Assembly (NCBI GenBank): GCA_008638205.1
Contig: VTPO01000008.1
Location: forward strand, 1-61,546
Direction: 5' to 3'
DNA: 61,546 nucleotides
DNA from: Pelagibacteraceae bacterium
GTDB lineage: Bacteria > Pseudomonadota > Alphaproteobacteria > Pelagibacterales > Pelagibacteraceae
Within the stretch, counting starts at the first letter, position 1. Each line of letters starts with the position of its first letter. The notes below the pieces were generated by a model. It was not told the DNA's origin. It made no database searches and saw nothing but the letters and a program-made list of their open reading frames with translations. Of the stretch, positions 16,389-23,927 are shown piece by piece. A program made the position numbers and the translations under genes.

Positions 16389-17318
16389 TTAATTTAAAAT
16401 AAAGAACAGGTAAGCAAAGTAGCTAGATAGCATTAGTGTTCCCATGACACGACCAATAGGAACGCGAAAGAATACTAATCCAGCAAACAGTATAGATGCA
16501 ACTGTCATTTCAATAATTCCTTTATTCGCCATAGCTTCTGTGATGGGAATAGGTTGAACTAAAATAGTAATTCCCAAAATTCCCAAAATATTAAAAATAT
16601 TACTTCCTAAGATATTTCCAATAATGATGTCGTTTTGTTTTTTAATAGAAGCTAGTATAGCAGTAGTTAATTCTGGAAGAGAAGTTCCAATTGCCACCAC
16701 TGTTAAACCAATGACTGCCTCTGAAATATTAAAAGATCTGGCTATCGTCACTGCAGAGTTAATTAATAAATGCCCGCCCGCAATTAACAAAGCTATTCCC
16801 ACTAAGCAGTAACACGCAATCTTAATCCCAGACTTTTCTTTCTTTGCTTGATCATGTTGTTGATTTTTATCAGCCACATCTGATCGGTAAGAAAAAAAAA
16901 TATACAAAGACAAGGCAATCAAAAAGGCAATACCGACCATGCCATTTAATACATCTAAAGTTTTAACTACAATGAGAGCTAAGGTGCACAGCAACATTAC
17001 CACCACATCTTTAGCGGCACTTTTTTCATTGGTAAAAATAGGACTTACGATAGCAGCAATCGCTATAACTAATAAAATATTGGCAGTGTTACTTCCTATG
17101 ATATTTCCCAATGCAATATCAGGGTATCCAGTTAGAACCGCCTCTAAAGATACAGTTAATTCTGGTAAGCTAGTTCCAAAGCCAATCACTAAAGCACTGA
17201 CTAATAGTTTGGATAATTTTAATTTATGAGCTAAAGCCAGGGTCCCTCGTAAGGTACTTTCTCCCCCTACATATAAAAGACCAAACCCAAGTAAAAAAAA
17301 TATAACTGCATTTATCAT
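16389..17318 (-). CDS. calcium/sodium antiporter (CaCA family, YrbG-like)
   Basis: Inner-membrane cation exchanger of 309 residues with two homologous halves of about five helices. The alpha repeats are clear: GFGTSLPELTVSLEAVLTG with GNIIGSNTANILLV in the first half, and AIGTSLPELTTAILAS with GNILGSNIFNILG in the second. These hold the acidic ion-binding residues of Na+/Ca2+ exchangers. The central loop is short and polar (SDVADKNQQHDQAKKEK). Ion specificity (Ca2+ or other) is by family. The tesA gene ends 11 bases away on the other strand. Confidence 0.92.
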   Translation of the reverse strand: MINAVIFFLLGFGLLYVGGESTLRGTLALAHKLKLSKLLVSALVIGFGTSLPELTVSLEAVLTGYPDIALGNIIGSNTANILLVIAIAAIVSPIFTNEKSAAKDVVVMLLCTLALIVVKTLDVLNGMVGIAFLIALSLYIFFSYRSDVADKNQQHDQAKKEKSGIKIACYCLVGIALLIAGGHLLINSAVTIARSFNISEAVIGLTVVAIGTSLPELTTAILASIKKQNDIIIGNILGSNIFNILGILGITILVQPIPITEAMANKGIIEMTVASILFAGLVFFRVPIGRVMGTLMLSSYFAYLFFILN

Positions 17319-17324
17319 AGTGTT

Positions 17325-17372
17325 AAAAAAAAGCTTTAAAGCAAAAATAGCTTATAAGCATCTATTTTTTTT
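17325..17372 (-). terminator. stem-loop with T-runs on both sides (probable bidirectional terminator)
   Basis: Two 10-base palindromes, GCTTTAAAGC at 17333-17342 and GCTTATAAGC at 17350-17359, are separated by seven bases and can also pair with each other. Read on the minus strand the structure is followed by eight T residues (complement of 17325-17332), fitting a rho-independent terminator for the hypothetical gene at 17461-17829. An A/T run (17365-17372) also follows on the plus strand. It sits just upstream of the antiporter start, so it would separate the two minus-strand genes. Confidence 0.55.
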
Positions 17373-17460
17373 ATATCTTTGCTGGCCTAATAACTTCAAT
17401 GATTTTATGCGCAAATAATAATGCGAACGTATATTTGTGAAAAAATTAATTTTTTAATAC

Positions 17461-17829
17461 TTATTCGTGCTCACCGCCGGGATCGCCTTTGGGTAGTTCT
17501 ACTTTTTTACCTGCAATCCATAAGTTTTGCCTAGATCTAGTCGGAGTATGATATTGCGAATGCATTCTAAATTCCTTCGCATTGTGAAACTGTTTAAAGG
17601 TATAGTAAGCAGCAAAAATAACCAGTAAATGCGATATAAGAGTAATCACCCAGCCTGTTACAAAAAATACATTAGTAAAAATCCACAAACTAAAGGCTGT
17701 AGACCACACACCACTCAACACAATTAATAGCTGCAGTCGTACTGTTTTGGGAAGAGCTCTCAAATCATTTTGAGTATCATCAAACAAAATGTTTGCCGCA
17801 TCTGTTAGCATTTGAGTTAATTTATTCAT
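17461..17829 (-). CDS. hypothetical membrane protein
   Basis: Protein of 122 residues that I do not recognise. Residues 1-30 are polar, two hydrophobic segments follow (LQLLIVLSGVWSTAFSLWIF and FFVTGWVITLISHLLVIFAA), and the C-terminal 45 residues are polar and His-rich (FHNAKEFRMHSQYHTPTRSR, ending GGEHE). It looks like an inner-membrane hairpin with a cytosolic tail. It lies between a YeiH-type transporter and a cation antiporter on the same strand but is flanked by gaps of 67 and 142 bases, the latter with a terminator-like structure. No function can be proposed. Confidence 0.6.
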   Translation of the reverse strand: MNKLTQMLTDAANILFDDTQNDLRALPKTVRLQLLIVLSGVWSTAFSLWIFTNVFFVTGWVITLISHLLVIFAAYYTFKQFHNAKEFRMHSQYHTPTRSRQNLWIAGKKVELPKGDPGGEHE

Positions 17830-17896
17830 TATAATTTATCTTTATATAGTACTTGTTTTGAATTTTCATCTTTTTTTATAAAAAAACTTTTGGCTA

Positions 17897-18916
17897 TTAA
17901 TTTAAATAAATAAGACTAGATAGGCCAACAGAGATTGCTGCGACAAAACCAACTAATAATGGTTTAAGCCCTATTTTTTTAAATGAACTTATTTTTATTT
18001 GCAGTCCTAAAGCAACCATAGAAATTAAAATCATATATTTAGAAGCAATTTTGATCATCATTATCAAATTCTCCCAATAGAGGTGGTAGTTAGTATTTAT
18101 GATAAATATATCTCCCGTAGTTCTAGCTAATGAGAGTGAAATAAAACCTAAAACAAAAAATGGAAAAAATTTTACAATTGAGCTTTTGTTTTTTGTTTTT
18201 TTACGATCGTAGAAATAAGTAAGCAAGGGGATTAAAATTATTAAAAAAGAGTTTCTTAGTAATTTAGTAGTCATGGAAGCCTCCAGGGCAACAGGACTAG
18301 AAAATGTTTCTTGATAAATAAGCCCCGCAGCGCTTACTTGCGCTGTGTCATGAATAGCTGCTCCTAAAAAAATTCCTGCATTTATATCGTTTCCATTAAA
18401 CATGTAATGAGCCATATAAGGATATGCTACCACTGCAATCAAACCAAAGACCGTAACGACACCAACGGCATAGCCAGTATCATGTTGATTGGATTTGATA
18501 ATAGTAGAAGTTGCAGCAATAGCTGTTACTCCGCAAATACTGGTTCCCATAAATATTAAAATGATTAAATTTTTAGATATTTTAAAACATTTTCCGAGCA
18601 ATATAAGAATAGCAAAAACTAAAAGAATATTTATAATAATTAGCAATACAGAGCTTAATCCATACTTAAAGAGCTCGTGAATACTCAATCCAATTCCTAG
18701 CAGAGCAATTCCAACCTTTAATACATTGGTTAAAATAAAACTTATTAATTGATTGGTATGTTTGGAAAAAGTAACAAGATTACCAACTAACAGACCAACC
18801 ATTATGCAGAAAAATGCCGGGGAGATTATATAATTATTTAATAAGAAAAAATTACTTAGAACAATTGATATTAACAAAGTAATTATAAATAAAGATATGC
18901 CTTTAGCGTATTTCAT
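17897..18916 (-). CDS. YeiH family (UPF0324) putative sulfate/anion exporter
   Basis: Polytopic membrane protein, 339 residues from ATG 18916, with about ten hydrophobic helices. Segments such as GTSICGVTAIAATSTIIKS and GIFLGAAIHDTAQVSAAGL are the conserved core of the YeiH/UPF0324 family. Its members are annotated as putative sulfate exporters, and some are linked to sulfonate breakdown. A longer reading frame to 18964 exists but would overlap the upstream gene, so the shorter start, five bases after that gene, is preferred. Confidence 0.85.
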   Translation of the reverse strand: MKYAKGISLFIITLLISIVLSNFFLLNNYIISPAFFCIMVGLLVGNLVTFSKHTNQLISFILTNVLKVGIALLGIGLSIHELFKYGLSSVLLIIINILLVFAILILLGKCFKISKNLIILIFMGTSICGVTAIAATSTIIKSNQHDTGYAVGVVTVFGLIAVVAYPYMAHYMFNGNDINAGIFLGAAIHDTAQVSAAGLIYQETFSSPVALEASMTTKLLRNSFLIILIPLLTYFYDRKKTKNKSSIVKFFPFFVLGFISLSLARTTGDIFIINTNYHLYWENLIMMIKIASKYMILISMVALGLQIKISSFKKIGLKPLLVGFVAAISVGLSSLIYLN

Positions 18917-18921
18917 AATTG

Positions 18922-19866
18922 TTAAAGCAAAAAAGATTTGTAAGCTTCTGTCTTTTGGATCCATTCTTTGGGAATGGATTTTATTCCTTTAAAAGCAGCA
19001 AAGTAGGCGCCCACAAAATTAGCTCTAGAACAATTACATCCACCCGCTTTAATTGTCTTTAACACTGCGCTTTTGTAATTTTTTGAAGTAATGATAGCAT
19101 GAAGTGCACCACAGAAAGTTCCTGGGTAGCTGCAGGCCATTCCCATTTTTTTGACCACCATATTGTGTGGTTTTTTTTTAAGAGCTTTTACTTCTTTAAT
19201 TTTGATAATTACTCCCTTGAAATAAGATTTGTTTTTATTTTGCTTAAGAAAAGCATCTACCGGATTTTTTAAGCCTTTATCTGCCAAATTAATGATCATC
19301 AGTTTAGCCAAAGCATACTCCATACTAAGTTTAGTATTTGCCACTGCACTCACTACGCGTTTTATATTTTTAAATGATTGATAATATAAGAAATAGGGAA
19401 GTGCTGCACAGTAACCATCGGACTCATTTACTTTAATTCCACCTGTAATTTTTTTCTTCCTTTTAATATTTTGAATAGTTTCCATAATATTTTGATGAAT
19501 CCATGGGCCTTTAATCTTACTTCTCCATTTAATTTTTTTATATTTTTTTCGTAAAGTTAGGTTCTTCCAATACAAAGAACTTGGACCAAAGTTTTTTACT
19601 ATATTTTTTTTAAAAACAGACAGTATGCCTTTTTCATTTTGATCTTCTTTCAAAGAGCGGAACATTACTTGTCCTACATCATTATATCCTGACACTTTGC
19701 CTGTTTTGATAGAATAAAATGGGCTTTTATTCTCCTTAAAAAAAGCAAAGTCTTTTTTCCCTTTAATATGTTTTTGTAGGGTTTTTTGGTCATAGATCCA
19801 ATGCAAAGGCCTAGCGGCAGCATCTGCAACAGTTGCTCCTAAAAAAATATGAAATTTATCGAACAT
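18922..19866 (-). CDS. ADP-ribosylglycohydrolase-family protein with degenerate metal site
   Basis: Protein of 314 residues with the overall layout of the ARH/crystallin-J1 family: N-terminal FLGATVADAAARPLHWIYD (10-26), central helices, a GMACSYPGTFCGALHAI segment (242-258) and a C-terminal GGCNCSR...GAYFAAFKG..SIPKEW block (275-302). The aspartates that bind magnesium in true ADP-ribosylhydrolases are not where expected: the TDDT-type site reads GYNDVGQVMF (60-69), and the DNDT-type site reads GGCNCSR. It may therefore not hydrolyse ADP-ribose in the usual way. The K-rich composition fits the AT-rich genome. It probably shares a transcript with the YeiH-like gene. Confidence 0.75.
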   Translation of the reverse strand: MFDKFHIFLGATVADAAARPLHWIYDQKTLQKHIKGKKDFAFFKENKSPFYSIKTGKVSGYNDVGQVMFRSLKEDQNEKGILSVFKKNIVKNFGPSSLYWKNLTLRKKYKKIKWRSKIKGPWIHQNIMETIQNIKRKKKITGGIKVNESDGYCAALPYFLYYQSFKNIKRVVSAVANTKLSMEYALAKLMIINLADKGLKNPVDAFLKQNKNKSYFKGVIIKIKEVKALKKKPHNMVVKKMGMACSYPGTFCGALHAIITSKNYKSAVLKTIKAGGCNCSRANFVGAYFAAFKGIKSIPKEWIQKTEAYKSFLL

Positions 19867-19946
19867 GAATCAACCTTACATGGTTTGTTTCTGTTTTTGA
19901 ATAGAAGTATTCGAAATGTTATTCTATTCATGATTAAAGTATTATT

Positions 19947-20660
19947 ATGAAACTATTAAAACATTGGGACGACAATAATTGGCTGTCTTCTAAAAAATAT
20001 ATAGATGCTTTTTGTGTCTTTGTGTCGAAACAAGTTCGATTCCGTAAAGATACAAGAATTTTAGATATTGGTTGTGGCCGCGGTAAAATTGCAGGAGCCT
20101 TTAAGAGAAAGTTTAAACTACTCAATAAGCCAATAGGAATTGATATTATTCATCACCAAGACAAGGATAAAGATATCGAATTTAAAAAAACAGATATTTT
20201 TAGTTACTTGGAAAAAAACAAAAATTCTTTTGATCTTATTCTTATCAAGCAAACTATTCATTTTTTTAACCCCACCCAAATTAAAAAATTATTAAGACTT
20301 TGTAAAAACAACCTGTCTTCTAATGGGGTAATGCTTATCTTCAGTTTAGAAACTCATCGCAATCAAATACCCTGTTTTTCATTAATGAAATCAAGATTAC
20401 AACAAGGGTTAAAAAGAGATGTTAAGATTCAAAAAATAATAACAAAGTCTTTATCAGGATTGGCCAAAAATAAATTTCACTTTTCTGTTAAAATTAGAAA
20501 AGGCAAATATATCGAAATGATTAAGAAGCGATATATCTCCTGTCTTTTAGATCTTAGCCAAGACGAAATTGATCAAGGGATACAAGAATTTAAGCATCAG
20601 CACAAAGCTACGATAGCATTTAAAGACACCTTAACTTGCATGAAGTATATTTGGGCATGA
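19947..20660 (+). CDS. class I SAM-dependent methyltransferase
   Basis: Cytosolic methyltransferase of 237 residues. Motif I is ILDIGCGRGKIAGAF at about residue 38, followed by a GIDII strand II, an FKKTDIF acidic loop and FDLILIKQTIHFF motif IV, all normal for the Rossmann methyltransferase fold. The acceptor is not evident; the C-terminal 100 residues are lineage-specific and very basic. Its stop codon overlaps the start codon of the next gene in ATGA, indicating translational coupling with the flavoprotein. Confidence 0.82.
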   Translation: MKLLKHWDDNNWLSSKKYIDAFCVFVSKQVRFRKDTRILDIGCGRGKIAGAFKRKFKLLNKPIGIDIIHHQDKDKDIEFKKTDIFSYLEKNKNSFDLILIKQTIHFFNPTQIKKLLRLCKNNLSSNGVMLIFSLETHRNQIPCFSLMKSRLQQGLKRDVKIQKIITKSLSGLAKNKFHFSVKIRKGKYIEMIKKRYISCLLDLSQDEIDQGIQEFKHQHKATIAFKDTLTCMKYIWA

Positions 20661-21835
20661 CTCAATATGATGTAATTATCCTTGGCGCAGGCGCCGCAGG
20701 TTTAATGAGTGCGATCGAAGCTGGCAAAAGAGGAAGAAGTGTTTTGGTCATAGATCATGCCAAAAAAATTGGAGAAAAAATTCGTATCTCTGGTGGCGGA
20801 CGATGTAATTTTACTAATATTCACACCCACGCTAATAAATTTATTTCAAAGAATCCTAATTTTGTAAAATCGGCTTTAAGCCAATACACAGCAGATGATT
20901 TTGTTGATCTGGTTAAGAAGCATAAGATTGCTTTTCATGAAAAAAAATTAGGACAATTATTTTGTGATGATAGCGCCCAACAAATCATCGATATGCTATT
21001 GCTAGAATGTGAAAAAGCCAAGGTTACTATACTAAAAGACACTAAGATTACAAACGTGGGCATGCAAGAGAAACAATATTTTGTGGAATACAATCTGAAG
21101 AAATATTTTTGCCATTCTCTAATAGTTGCAACAGGAGGCTTATCTATTCCTAAAATCGGCGCTAGTAAATTTGGTTACGATCTAGCAGAGCAGTTTGGTA
21201 TGAATATCATCGAACCCTTACCAGCGCTGGTTCCTTTAACGTTCACAGAAAAATTATTAAATATGTGTAAAGAATTAAGTGGTCTATCCGTAGAGGCAGC
21301 AGTTTCTTTTAAAAAAACATTGTTTGAAGAGGGAATGTTATTTACCCACCGAGGACTAAGTGGACCTTCGATTTTACAAATTTCTTCATATTGGATATTG
21401 GGAGAAAAGATAAAGATCAATCTTGCTCCGAAAGCCAATATATTTTCTTTATTACAAAATGCTAAAGCAAATTATCCCACTCAGGACATTCAAAGCAGCG
21501 TATCAGAGATACTTCCTAAACGATTAGCCCAGATGATTTGTAAAGAGCAGGGTGTGAGCGGACATATATGTGAATTATCCAACAAGGTGTTACAACAGTT
21601 AAGCGATTCCATTAACGCTTGGACAGTGAACCCCACAGGTTCAGAAGGTTACCGAACAGCCGAAGTTACCTTGGGAGGAGTAGATACGAATGAAATCTCT
21701 TCTAAGACCATGATGTCGTTGAAGTACCCTGGGTTATTTTTTATAGGCGAGGTTATGGATGTAACTGGCCACTTAGGCGGATACAATTTTCAGTGGGCCT
21801 GGTCTTCAGGCTATGTAGCAGGACAGTACGCTTAA
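20657..21835 (+). CDS. HI0933/BaiN-like NAD(P)/FAD-dependent oxidoreductase
   Basis: Flavoprotein of 392 residues. The FAD fold begins at once: YDVIILGAGAAGLMSAIEA, then KIGEKIRISGGGRCNFTN, the signature of the HI0933/YhiN/BaiN family. Later HRGLSGPSILQIS and the C-terminal GGVDTNEISSKTM...GLFFIGEVMDVTGHLGGYN confirm it. The cellular role of the family is poorly defined; BaiN was proposed to act in bile acid reduction in Clostridium, which is not relevant here. Start ATG 20657 overlaps the methyltransferase stop by four bases and is preferred over an upstream start. Confidence 0.9.
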   Translation: MTQYDVIILGAGAAGLMSAIEAGKRGRSVLVIDHAKKIGEKIRISGGGRCNFTNIHTHANKFISKNPNFVKSALSQYTADDFVDLVKKHKIAFHEKKLGQLFCDDSAQQIIDMLLLECEKAKVTILKDTKITNVGMQEKQYFVEYNLKKYFCHSLIVATGGLSIPKIGASKFGYDLAEQFGMNIIEPLPALVPLTFTEKLLNMCKELSGLSVEAAVSFKKTLFEEGMLFTHRGLSGPSILQISSYWILGEKIKINLAPKANIFSLLQNAKANYPTQDIQSSVSEILPKRLAQMICKEQGVSGHICELSNKVLQQLSDSINAWTVNPTGSEGYRTAEVTLGGVDTNEISSKTMMSLKYPGLFFIGEVMDVTGHLGGYNFQWAWSSGYVAGQYA

Positions 21836-21839
21836 TTGA

Positions 21840-23765
21840 TTAATCTGAATCTTTTTTAACCACCACTTTTTCTTTTGTTTCGGTCGAACGACTTCCTGTT
21901 CTCTTTTTAAAAAACTTCTTTTTACGAAACTTTTTTTTATGAAAAGTTTTTTTACCAGGCTTGTCATCAGAATCAGAAGTATCTTTATGGAAGGTCTTTT
22001 CTTTATTAAATGGCTCCTCAATAGCTACTTCCTCTTCATTCTTTAACTCTTCTAGTTCTTTTTTCTTACTGTCTTTAAAGGATATTCTAAAATCATCTGA
22101 TAAAAAATCAGGGTTGGCATTAAATTTTATTTTAAATTTAAATTTTTTCTCAAAAAAGTCTATTTCATCCTTCATATTGGCTTGAATAAAATCAATAATT
22201 TTCTTAGGAAGATCCACATCTACTGTTTTTACTTTTGGGATAGAAAATATTTTTTCTTCTATAAGTTTTAGTATCTTTTGAGAAAAGGATTCAACACTTA
22301 GTATTGTTTTCCATTGAATAGAGCTTTCCCGTAATCTTTGCCTCGTCATCTCAAGAAGGCCAAAATTACTTATTTTTCCCACCTGAACTCTAGCTTTATC
22401 GTTTCGTAATGCTTCTTTTAATTTTTTTTCAACTAACCTTCGGTTAGAATAGTTTTCCATATCAATAAAATCGATTACAATTAAACCAGCCAAGTCTCTA
22501 AGTTTTGCCTGTCTTGCAATTTCAACAGCAGCTTCGATGTTGGTATTCAAGGCTGTTTTTTCAATATTTCGTTCCTTGGTAGATCTTCCGGAGTTAATAT
22601 CAATCGCAACCAAAGCTTCGGTAGGATTGATGATTAAATAACCGCCTGATTTTAAATTAATTCTTGGTTCAAAAATTTGATTAAGATATTTTTCTATTTC
22701 CTTGGAGTGGAATAAGGGAATTTTACCTTTGTATTTTTTTATTTTTTTTACCTGATCTTTGGCAATAATCTCAGCATATTTTTTTGCTTTATCAAAACCT
22801 TTTTCTCCATCAACGGTCACTTCCTTTATGTCATTGCTAAAAAAATCTCTGATTGTTCTGTAAATGACATCTCCTTCTTCATGAATGAGAGTTGGAGCAT
22901 TAGATGTTAGAGTTTTTTCTTTTATCTCCTCCCATATTTGAACCAGCACATCTAAATCGTTTTTAATTTCATTTTGAGTTTTTTTGGCACCAGCAGTTCG
23001 CACAATCAAACCCATTGTTTCCGGTATGGTTAATTCTTTAATAATGCCTCTGATATTTTTTCTATCTTGAGAATTGAAAATTTTTCTAGAAATACCACCG
23101 CCTTTGGCAGTGTTTGGCATAAGTACTATATATTTTCCAGCTAGAGATAAGAAAGTAGTAAGAGCAGCTCCTTTTTTTCCACGCTCTTCTTTTACAATTT
23201 GAAGAAGTATTATTTGTCCAGGCTTGATTACTTCTTGAATTCTATATCTTTTGAATTTTTTCTTAGCTCTTATATCGCTGATTTTTTTTTCGTAAGAATT
23301 CTTTTCTAACTCAGGAATCTCTGTTTCAGAGCTATCTTCTCCGTCTTCAGAATTTTTTAAATCCTCATCTGATGCATCTTCAGTAGATTCGTCTTCAGAA
23401 TCATCACTTTCAGATTCGTTTGAGGAATTAGAATCTTCGGGACTTAGCTCATTAGTCTCTTCTTCTAATTCTTTTCTTAATTCTTCTTCTTCTTTAAGAA
23501 TTAGCTCTTTGTCAGCTAGGGGTATTTGATAATACTGAGTTTGAATGTCATTAAATGCTAAAAAGCCATGACGCTCATTTCCAAAATCAACAAAAGCTGC
23601 CTGTAAAGAAGGCTCTATTCTACTTATTCGGCCTAGGAATATATTTCCCTTAAGCTGTTTCTTTTGCTCATTTTCATACTCATACTCTTCAACTCCGTTA
23701 TCAGATTTGATAGCAACTCTCGTTTGTTTCTCTTGAGAAGCATCAATAAGAATCTCTTTTTCCAT
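21840..23765 (-). CDS. rne: ribonuclease E/G family endoribonuclease
   Basis: Central mRNA-decay and rRNA-processing endonuclease, 641 residues. The S1 domain (about 38-205) is interrupted by a 70-residue Asp/Glu/Ser-rich insert (90-160), as in other alphaproteobacterial RNase E proteins. The catalytic DNase-I-like domain has VAIDINSGR with Asp389 and LIVIDFIDM with Asp432, the two magnesium-binding positions. After EMTRQRLRE (472-480) the expected zinc-link (CPxCxGxG) is absent: the segment reads SSIQWKTILSVESF. The C-terminal scaffold is short, about 60 residues of acidic then Lys-rich low-complexity sequence, so a canonical large degradosome platform is missing. It is divergent from the PBP1A gene. 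Confidence 0.93.
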   Translation of the reverse strand: MEKEILIDASQEKQTRVAIKSDNGVEEYEYENEQKKQLKGNIFLGRISRIEPSLQAAFVDFGNERHGFLAFNDIQTQYYQIPLADKELILKEEEELRKELEEETNELSPEDSNSSNESESDDSEDESTEDASDEDLKNSEDGEDSSETEIPELEKNSYEKKISDIRAKKKFKRYRIQEVIKPGQIILLQIVKEERGKKGAALTTFLSLAGKYIVLMPNTAKGGGISRKIFNSQDRKNIRGIIKELTIPETMGLIVRTAGAKKTQNEIKNDLDVLVQIWEEIKEKTLTSNAPTLIHEEGDVIYRTIRDFFSNDIKEVTVDGEKGFDKAKKYAEIIAKDQVKKIKKYKGKIPLFHSKEIEKYLNQIFEPRINLKSGGYLIINPTEALVAIDINSGRSTKERNIEKTALNTNIEAAVEIARQAKLRDLAGLIVIDFIDMENYSNRRLVEKKLKEALRNDKARVQVGKISNFGLLEMTRQRLRESSIQWKTILSVESFSQKILKLIEEKIFSIPKVKTVDVDLPKKIIDFIQANMKDEIDFFEKKFKFKIKFNANPDFLSDDFRISFKDSKKKELEELKNEEEVAIEEPFNKEKTFHKDTSDSDDKPGKKTFHKKKFRKKKFFKKRTGSRSTETKEKVVVKKDSD

Positions 23766-23927
23766 GTTGTTAATTTCCAGTTTGTGTTGTTTAAGATAAT
23801 TTTCATAAAAAACTTTTTAATATTCAATTGTTAGATAATATTGTATTTGCTCACTTTTGAAAGAAATAATAGTTAAAAAATACAAATAAATCAAAAAAAG
23901 GACAATTTCTACTGATTTAAGAAAGCC

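Noticed and set aside
18917-18964. Longer N-terminus for the YeiH-like transporter
   Set aside because: It runs into the 3' end of the upstream ADP-ribosylglycohydrolase-like gene; ATG 18916 gives a normal membrane-protein start.
23286-23498. Low-complexity Asp/Glu/Ser-coding stretch as a tandem repeat or foreign insertion
   Set aside because: An acidic insert in the S1 domain is normal for alphaproteobacterial RNase E; no regular repeat unit is visible.
23766-23927. tRNA or small RNA in the rne-PBP1A gap
   Set aside because: No cloverleaf or stable hairpin can be seen; the sequence is A/T-rich promoter and leader material. The other gaps were read the same way without finding an RNA gene.
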